Shown in pieces: positions 31,691 through 36,950 of a DNA stretch of 36,950 bases. Position numbers and translations under genes: made by a program. Below the pieces are notes generated by a model that saw only the letters and a list, made by a program, of their open reading frames with translations, was not told the origin of the DNA and searched no databases. The DNA comes from UBA1723 sp045642085 (GTDB taxonomy: Bacteria; Bacteroidota; Bacteroidia; Bacteroidales; Paludibacteraceae), in assembly GCA_045642085.1 (NCBI GenBank), contig JAZUIF010000120.1, forward strand, positions 1 through 36,950, written 5' to 3'. Position 1 is the first letter of the stretch. The number at the start of each line of letters is the position of its first letter.

Positions 31691-32152
31691 TCACTTTGTT
31701 ACAATACAAATTTCACGTTTCTTGGGTTCATGATTAATCTCCACTATATCCTTCTTACGCAAACGCAACAATTTGTAAACATCTCCTTCAGTTCTCACTA
31801 TTTTACCGTCGACGGAGATATTGACAAAATCAGCATTAAACAAGGAATCCATCACAGTCTTTGCCACATAATTGAATCCATCCTTGGCTTCTCTTGTACG
31901 CAATACCCTTTTGCTTTCACAAACACCATCATATCCGACCTCGCGATGATATTCAATTTCGCGAAACTTTGCATGCTTTCGATAGTAGTAAGCGACAGGC
32001 GTAGGCATCTTTCCAACTGCAAAATCATCATAATAGTCTCCTTTATTGACTATTGAACGACAATTTGTCTGATTATAAGGCAAATATGAACTGACTTTCG
32101 GTCCACATGACGACAAAAGTGTAGTCAAAACCAATATCAAACTATATCGCAT
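31691..32152 (-). CDS. Small lipoprotein of unknown function
   Basis: A 153-residue protein with a lipoprotein signal (MRYSLILVLTTLLSSC, Cys16). The mature part is basic and beta-rich. Its last 35 residues (GDVYKLLRLRKKDIVEINHE, ending EICIVTK) resemble the plug end of TonB-dependent receptors and the pattern of carboxypeptidase-regulatory tails, but this is a weak likeness. An ATG 15 bases upstream (32167) is also possible; a TATCTTTG -7-like element lies at 32188-32195. The gap to the next gene is five bases, so it is co-transcribed with the protease/FGE fusion and may be its partner. Confidence 0.65.
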   Translation of the reverse strand: MRYSLILVLTTLLSSCGPKVSSYLPYNQTNCRSIVNKGDYYDDFAVGKMPTPVAYYYRKHAKFREIEYHREVGYDGVCESKRVLRTREAKDGFNYVAKTVMDSLFNADFVNISVDGKIVRTEGDVYKLLRLRKKDIVEINHEPKKREICIVTK

Positions 32153-32238
32153 CAACTTAAAGACCATCGTTTTACCCGTTTACTTTACAAAGATAGAAAA
32201 TTTTCAAATATGGAGAGAGAAAACTTATTAACAACAAA

Positions 32239-32261
32239 GGCCCAATCAAAAGATTGAGCCC
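32239..32261 (-). terminator. Hairpin terminator after the GtrA gene
   Basis: GGCCCAATC (32239-32247) and GATTGAGCC (32252-32260) pair around AAAA with a single mismatch. On the minus strand a weak T stretch (TTTGTTGTT) follows. It marks the 3' end of the glycan gene group. Confidence 0.6.
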
Positions 32262-32301
32262 TAAAAAAAGTCTGTAGAACAACATTTTCTATTCTGTTCA
32301 T

Positions 32302-32736
32302 CTACTTCTCATTACGATTGAATACAAATCTTACCAAAAGAAAGTTAACCGGTACAGCTATACAAAACACTGGTATTGGAGCTAGCTTATTAGAGATACC
32401 CAACCACAAAAAAACATTAAGCAACACAACATGTAACCCATAGTTGACAAGATGAGCCAATCCAAATCCAACTCCTCTTTGAACACTTGCTTTCTTACGG
32501 AATGTAAATAAACAAGTCATTGCAAAATTGCAAACAAAACTTATGATATAACCAATTGAATAGAAAAGCGTCTCTTTAGAAGCGACTCCACTCTGAACTG
32601 GTTCAGCATCTGCTGAAAACATGCGCAACAACAATAGATATATTCCATAATGGATTGCTGTAGCTAACACTCCAACAACAACAAACCTCAATAATTGATA
32701 CAGAGATGTACGGTATTGACTTATATTCTCAAACAT
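32302..32736 (-). CDS. GtrA family membrane protein
   Basis: A 144-residue protein with four hydrophobic segments, matching the GtrA/DPMS1 family. Segments: LLRFVVVGVLATAIHYGIYLLLLRM (about 16-40), SIGYIISFVCNFAMTCLFTFRKK (about 65-87, with the family's FxxNRxxTF-like core as FVCNFAMTCLFTFRK), LAHLVNYGLHVVLLNVFLWL and IPVFCIAVPVNFLLVRFVF. Members are thought to help move lipid-linked sugars across the membrane for surface glycans. It is last in the minus-strand glycan group. Confidence 0.9.
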   Translation of the reverse strand: MFENISQYRTSLYQLLRFVVVGVLATAIHYGIYLLLLRMFSADAEPVQSGVASKETLFYSIGYIISFVCNFAMTCLFTFRKKASVQRGVGFGLAHLVNYGLHVVLLNVFLWLGISNKLAPIPVFCIAVPVNFLLVRFVFNRNEK

Positions 32737-32772
32737 ACTTTTCTAAATTCCTAATAAGTTGTCAAAACTCTC

Positions 32773-33261
32773 TTATTTTTTTGTCAATCCATAGTAATAT
32801 TGATCCTTTGCGACACCGTGATTCTCGATTCCTCCTTCAACCACAGACTCCAACACAAAACCAAGCTTCTCATATAAATGGCGTGCGGCACCATTGTCGC
32901 CATTTGCATAAAGGATTATCTTATTAAAATTCAATACTTCAAAAGCATAACTACACATCAACTTAACGCTTCTGTAACCGATTCCTTTTCCTTTTTGGTC
33001 AGGATCAACAAAAATATACAATTCTCCTTCTCCTTTATCCTTGTCGATATCTGTATAGCCACCCATCGCGACAAGAACACCGTCGTCTTCAAACGAAAAA
33101 TCTATTCGCTTTTCATTTCCTTTATTTCTCTCAAACCAAGCTTGAGTAGATTCAAGTGAGACAGGAAGAGATATATTCAAAGTTGAATTGACACGCTCGT
33201 CGTTGAGCCATTCTACTCTCTTCTCCAAATCTCCAAATTCCAATTTTCTAATCAACATCAT
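32773..33261 (-). CDS. GNAT family N-acetyltransferase
   Basis: A 162-residue protein of the RimJ/RimL-like GNAT type: LIRKLEFGDLEKRVEWLND (3-21), GELYIFVDPDQKGKGIGYRSVKLMCSYAF (about 79-107) with the acetyl-CoA loop DQKGKGIG, and KIILYANGDNGAARHLYEKLGFVLES (about 114-139), the standard C-terminal motif. Substrate could be an amino sugar, since DegT-type aminotransferases are usually paired with sugar N-acetyltransferases; that pairing is inference. The two Met codons at the start cannot be told apart. Confidence 0.88.
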   Translation of the reverse strand: MMLIRKLEFGDLEKRVEWLNDERVNSTLNISLPVSLESTQAWFERNKGNEKRIDFSFEDDGVLVAMGGYTDIDKDKGEGELYIFVDPDQKGKGIGYRSVKLMCSYAFEVLNFNKIILYANGDNGAARHLYEKLGFVLESVVEGGIENHGVAKDQYYYGLTKK

Positions 33262-33364
33262 TCCTGAATCATTATAAAAGGTATCTATATAAACTACTGG
33301 CTCGCATTGTAGTTGGATTAGAACATTTCCTCCTTAACTATCAACCAGCAGCTATATAATCTCC

Positions 33365-35197
33365 TTAAAAAAACTTATTAAGAATATTATGATACTTGTC
33401 TCGAATAATACATACAAGTATTTTTAGATTTTCAATCGTACTATCCAACAAATATCTACCTTTGCTCTTCATCTGGCAATTGCCAAACTTTTCATCTAAG
33501 ATCTTATTTACTTCACAAGCTGCATCATAATAAACACGTCTTGAAAAATGAGTAATACGGTCAGCATAATCATCCTGACTCTTAATAAAATTAGTGAAAT
33601 CAATAACGCTTACTCTCGAATTTTCAGATGCGAGCTTTTTGATAGCATCGTTATATTGTTTATTCACGATATGCCTGTCTTCCAAATATGAGATCTTATT
33701 ATTATGATAAGGAATCTCACTGCCAAGTAATATACACAAAGATGCTTTAGGCGACATCAACTTCAAAAGCGTTGTCAAATTAGCAATATACTGCTCTGGA
33801 GTTTGTCGACCAACATATTCGAATTTTGAAGAGAACGATTCCAAGAATTCACGCGTGAGTTTATTATCGCCATTGGATAACTCATTTGTTATATAAGCAT
33901 CCCAATTTTGTGGATCCGTCAATGGTTTATTCCAATAACCACCCCATGCGAATAATTTTCCAGATTGTTTATTCTTATATATACACAATCCAGGTTCAAG
34001 TACAGAACTTAAGAATACAATATCAAGATCATCATCATAGATCGCTGTCTTGAACATATCTTCATCATTGAACATCAAAGACATCCACTCTTGTTTATCC
34101 TCATCTGACATATTGTAGAACTGAAGGAAATTTGCAGAATGATTTTGATGTTCTATATAATTCTGTTTGACTATACCTCCATATGTAAACTCAGAAATAA
34201 TAGCATCAGATTGTAAAAAATTCAAGACTCCACATATATCACAAGGCCCCTTGAACAAAATTTTCCCTTTGCGATCCCTCTTTTCTTCTGCAGTGTCCAA
34301 CCCATCTTGATTTATCCATTTGGGAGCTGGGATTTTATCAACATGACTTACAACATCTCCGACAACCTCTAGTTCTGGCCATTGAATCATTGAATAGACA
34401 TATTGTTCCACTCCTTGACCGATTGTTCTGCACGAGAACAAAAAATGAACCAATTTATTTTCTTTGACCGCATAGAATCCCACAATTCCATAGTCACCAA
34501 ACTTATCTTTAGCTGTCACATAAGCTGCAGAAACACTAGTGTCGTTCAGCAAAGCTTGAAGTTCTTCAATTGAACTACGATTCTTAGTAAAATTCAATTG
34601 ATTTGTTCGCATTATTAGTTCATGGATTCTCTCCAACTGAGGCAAACAATCCTTATGAATCTCCACTCTTGTATTTGTGCTATACAAGAAAGCTTCATTA
34701 TCTGCTCCAAAATTCTTTTTTGACTCCTGTTTTTCCTCCAAAACACGATACTGCTTCAAACGTTTATGTTCCGTATCTTTTTTAGGAGAATTAGCCACAA
34801 ACTCCTCTAGCTGAGGAATAATATCAGGCATAGCTGTCATTAGTTTGTTCTCATGGAAGAGTGCGTCCTGAATATTATGTTCATTATCGTCGATAAACAA
34901 ACAATTTTCAGCTCTAAGCCCCATGTCTTTCAAAAGGGCTTTGATTCTCTGACCTTTTGGAGTCCAATCTATAGACTTAAAAACAAAATACTCATCAATT
35001 GACAACGACTTCAAACATTCAACGGTTTCGTCATAATTATTTTTTGAACATATCGTATTGACTATACCACAATCTGTAAGATTTTTTAGGAGTTCCACTC
35101 TACCAGAAGGCATATTCACACCACCCTCTGTAAGAGTGCCATTCCACAATGTATCGTCAAGATCCCAAATGACGAGCTTTAGCTTATTAAAGTCCAT
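33365..35197 (-). CDS. FkbH-like HAD-IIIC family protein with C-terminal SGNH-like region
   Basis: A 610-residue protein. Residues 1-150 are a HAD-IIIC domain: VIWDLDDTLWNGTLTEGG (9-26, nucleophile D12 and D14), NTICSKNNYDET, and LFIDDNEHNIQDA near 98-110. Residues about 160-290 match the acyltransferase-like part of FkbH proteins (RTNQLNFTKNR, then KDKFGDYGIVGFYAV and the SCRTIGQGVEQY segment near 258-269). Residues about 315-590 look like an SGNH hydrolase: KGPCDICGVLNFL at the start, LCILLGSEIPY, and HFSRRVYYDAACEVNKIL near the end. FkbH relatives load a C3 unit onto carrier proteins or modify sugars. No carrier-protein gene is nearby, so a role in glycan decoration is likelier. The gene is AT-rich and lies 8 bases after the DegT gene. 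Confidence 0.83.
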   Translation of the reverse strand: MDFNKLKLVIWDLDDTLWNGTLTEGGVNMPSGRVELLKNLTDCGIVNTICSKNNYDETVECLKSLSIDEYFVFKSIDWTPKGQRIKALLKDMGLRAENCLFIDDNEHNIQDALFHENKLMTAMPDIIPQLEEFVANSPKKDTEHKRLKQYRVLEEKQESKKNFGADNEAFLYSTNTRVEIHKDCLPQLERIHELIMRTNQLNFTKNRSSIEELQALLNDTSVSAAYVTAKDKFGDYGIVGFYAVKENKLVHFLFSCRTIGQGVEQYVYSMIQWPELEVVGDVVSHVDKIPAPKWINQDGLDTAEEKRDRKGKILFKGPCDICGVLNFLQSDAIISEFTYGGIVKQNYIEHQNHSANFLQFYNMSDEDKQEWMSLMFNDEDMFKTAIYDDDLDIVFLSSVLEPGLCIYKNKQSGKLFAWGGYWNKPLTDPQNWDAYITNELSNGDNKLTREFLESFSSKFEYVGRQTPEQYIANLTTLLKLMSPKASLCILLGSEIPYHNNKISYLEDRHIVNKQYNDAIKKLASENSRVSVIDFTNFIKSQDDYADRITHFSRRVYYDAACEVNKILDEKFGNCQMKSKGRYLLDSTIENLKILVCIIRDKYHNILNKFF

Positions 35198-35205
35198 AGT
35201 AACGT

Positions 35206-36471
35206 TTATTTTACAATTGCTTCTTTAATCATATCAACGATATAGCGAACATCATCGTCAGTCACATATGGTCCTGCAGGCAAACAGAATCCGATCTTGA
35301 AAATATCTTCCTCTACTCCATTAGTGTAGAAAGGAGCTCCTGCGTATACGGGCTGCTTATGCATTGGCTTCCATACAGGACGAGCCTCAATCTTCTTGCT
35401 TAGCATAAAGACACGAAGAGCCTCAACATTCTCGTTTGGCTGACAATCAGTAGTAGCGCATTCAACCGCCTTAATGACACCAGCGGCTCCACCTACTGCA
35501 GTTTTGATAACTTCCTTGTATGCATTTTCCTGTCCTACAACCTTCACGTCAGGGTCAATAGTTGCTGTACACAACCAGAAATTTGCATCGTAACGGGGAT
35601 CTGCAGGCTGCTTGTGGATATGTACCCCCTTGACATCCTTCAATAGTTCCTCGTACAAAGCCTGAACATGCTTATGGTGAGCGATATGAGCATCAGCGAC
35701 TGTCATCTGACCACGACCGATTCCCGCGCAAACATTAGACATTCGGTAGTTGTAACCGATTGCAGAATGCTGATAATAAGGATAAGCGTCACGTGCCTGA
35801 GTGGCATACCACATGACAGTATTCTTATCTTCTAGATTCTCACAGATCAACGCGCCACCACCTGAAGTAGTGATCATCTTATTTCCATTGAAAGACAACA
35901 CTCCAAATTTACCAAATGTTCCAAGTACCTTACCATTGAACTTGCTTCCAAATCCTTCAGCAGCATCCTCAACAACTGGTATTCCATACTTGTTTGCTAT
36001 CGCCATGATCTTGTCGCAATCGTATGGCATACCATAAAGCGCGACAGGAACAATTGCCTTTGGAGTCTTACCTGTCTTAGCTATACGGTCCTTGATGGCC
36101 TTCTCTAGTAGGTCTGGATCCATATTCCAAGTTTCAGCTTCTGATCCTACAAACACAGGCTTTGCACCAAGATATGTGATAGGATGCGACGACGCGCAAA
36201 ATGTGAATGACTGCACAAGCACCTCATCTCCAGCCTGCACCCCACATCCAAGCAACGCAAGGTGTACAGCGGCAGTGCCAGCACTTAGAGCAACAACCTC
36301 ATTCTTGCCCCCGACAAACGATTTCAAATCTTCTTCAAAACCATTTACATTCGGGCCAAGAGGAACCACCCAATTTGTATCAAAAGCCTCTTTTACATAT
36401 TTCTGCTCTACACCGTCTTCCGACATGTGGGCCAAACATAGGTAAATTGTACCTTTAGGAGTATATGCCAT
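35206..36471 (-). CDS. DegT/DnrJ/EryC1/StrS family PLP aminotransferase
   Basis: A 421-residue PLP enzyme that aminates keto-sugars on nucleotide-sugar carriers, as in 4-amino-4,6-dideoxy or bacillosamine-type pathways. Motifs: PLGPNVNGFEEDL (near 35-47), VVALSAGTAAVHLALLGCG (near 60-78), VVEDAAEGFGSKFNG (near 169-183), and the PLP lysine in VLSFNGNKMITTSGGG (near 192-207). The end has the usual RPVWKPMHKQPVY. I chose ATG 36471 (MAYTPKG); a GTG two codons upstream is less likely. It pairs with the GNAT, FkbH-like and GtrA genes, which together suggest a modified amino sugar for a surface polysaccharide or glycoprotein. Confidence 0.92.
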   Translation of the reverse strand: MAYTPKGTIYLCLAHMSEDGVEQKYVKEAFDTNWVVPLGPNVNGFEEDLKSFVGGKNEVVALSAGTAAVHLALLGCGVQAGDEVLVQSFTFCASSHPITYLGAKPVFVGSEAETWNMDPDLLEKAIKDRIAKTGKTPKAIVPVALYGMPYDCDKIMAIANKYGIPVVEDAAEGFGSKFNGKVLGTFGKFGVLSFNGNKMITTSGGGALICENLEDKNTVMWYATQARDAYPYYQHSAIGYNYRMSNVCAGIGRGQMTVADAHIAHHKHVQALYEELLKDVKGVHIHKQPADPRYDANFWLCTATIDPDVKVVGQENAYKEVIKTAVGGAAGVIKAVECATTDCQPNENVEALRVFMLSKKIEARPVWKPMHKQPVYAGAPFYTNGVEEDIFKIGFCLPAGPYVTDDDVRYIVDMIKEAIVK

Positions 36472-36523
36472 AATCACTTATTTTTTCTGATTTAATTGTC
36501 AATTCTTTATATTCCAATCCATA

Positions 36524-36950
36524 TTATCGCTGGAAAGGATACAAAATTGAATGTAATACCTTTTTTGTCCAACGATTCTTCCAATTCTGTTTATATGTCT
36601 TTCTGCAATAAGAATAAACTCGCTCCGCATCCCTATTAATCAAAGCATCAAGCAATTCATGATTCTTATTGTTCGGATATTTCGGATCATTCTTAAGATG
36701 AGTAAATGTGGAATAAAAATCCGGTTTCATCATCTCATGAAGGAACGACATTATCTCTTTAGCATATTCTGTATTTGGTTCTTCTTTTGCTAAAGAAGCT
36801 ACCTGTATTCCATACACATTACGAAGTTCTATCTGCAAAAGAGATTCATATTCCGGTAAGTTATACTTTTTTGTTAATGCTAATCGTTCCTCATACAATT
36901 CATTTGCTCTTACAACAAAAGGTTTCTCTTTCCAAAAATCATTGCTTTTT
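36524..36950 (-). CDS. 3' part of a glycan-locus gene cut by the window edge
   Basis: The frame stays open to the right edge: KSNDFWKEKPFVVRANEL is followed by YEERLALTKKYNL, then a helix-rich basic tail ending SILYPFQR. No ATG is visible before the edge, so about 142 residues of a longer protein are seen. The helical, basic, low-motif end is what many family 2 glycosyltransferases have after their catalytic domain, and the position beside a DegT aminotransferase agrees; that assignment is only a guess. Confidence 0.5.
   Translation of the reverse strand, partial: KSNDFWKEKPFVVRANELYEERLALTKKYNLPEYESLLQIELRNVYGIQVASLAKEEPNTEYAKEIMSFLHEMMKPDFYSTFTHLKNDPKYPNNKNHELLDALINRDAERVYSYCRKTYKQNWKNRWTKKVLHSILYPFQR

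Noticed and set aside
1..36950. tRNA, rRNA, CRISPR array, insertion sequence, integrase or attachment-site signatures.
   Set aside because: I read both strands for T-loop-like tRNA ends, spaced direct repeats, transposase motifs and terminal inverted repeats and found none that hold up by eye. A dedicated search could still find something subtle.

Overview
The window reads as chromosomal DNA of a Bacteroidota species, most likely order Bacteroidales. Three things support this. The spaced promoter pair TTTG / TAnnTTTG with a 19-21 base spacer recurs upstream of genes (clear at 3556-3586, 13063-13094, 14389-14421 and 22894-22925). Rho carries the long, charged N-terminal insertion typical of the phylum. 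Several genes belong to families I know mainly from Bacteroidota: a DUF4494 protein, a Cbp1-like coiled-coil lipoprotein, an Ig-like lipoprotein, WbqC, and a TxDVDN-type deacetylase. I found no tRNA, rRNA, CRISPR array, insertion sequence or prophage. Most of the window is core genome.

Layout. 1-3.6 kb (minus): a rhodanese-like lipoprotein, the Fe-S carrier ATPase Mrp, D-Ala-D-Ala ligase and a SAM methyltransferase. 3.6-4.8 kb: an AT-rich beta-propeller gene of glycan-transferase type, perhaps the surviving half of a larger gene. 4.8-7.3 kb (minus): a coiled-coil lipoprotein, rsmI and an uncharacterised protein. 7.4-9.7 kb (plus): an overlapping prmC-recX-CPBP protease operon. 9.8-13.4 kb (minus): a C11 cysteine-protease lipoprotein, rho with a long structured leader, and a 2[4Fe-4S] ferredoxin. 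13.5-15.8 kb: an AraC regulator divergent from yraN, then an extremely His-rich secreted protein. 15.9-19.3 kb (plus): a 1126-residue Dna2-like nuclease-helicase. 19.3-19.9 kb: a decayed RhuM-type gene with two in-frame stops and an internal deletion. 20-28.6 kb (plus): a GYF-PrsW membrane protease coupled to a U32 protein, then a close-packed series of Ig-like lipoprotein, WbqC, acyltransferase, RadC and polysaccharide deacetylase-like genes. 28.6-32.2 kb (minus): a small membrane protein, the YggS PLP protein, DUF4494, a degenerate-protease/FGE-domain fusion and a small lipoprotein. 32.3 kb to the end (minus): GtrA, a GNAT acetyltransferase, an FkbH-like protein, a DegT aminotransferase and a gene cut by the window edge. 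This last group looks like the end of a surface-glycan locus.

How the genes fit together. Two themes recur: translation and transcription housekeeping (rsmI, prmC, rho, U32, mrp) and cell-envelope building (ddl, lipoproteins, acyltransferase, deacetylase-like protein, glycan locus). Many neighbours are translationally coupled by TAATG or ATGA overlaps. I did not find a convincing new multi-gene system. The items most worth a second look are the protease-like/FGE fusion (30318-31685), the Dna2-like protein with an unassigned N-terminal region, the structured rho leader, the rho terminator that ends 5 bases before the next start codon, and the two decayed loci.
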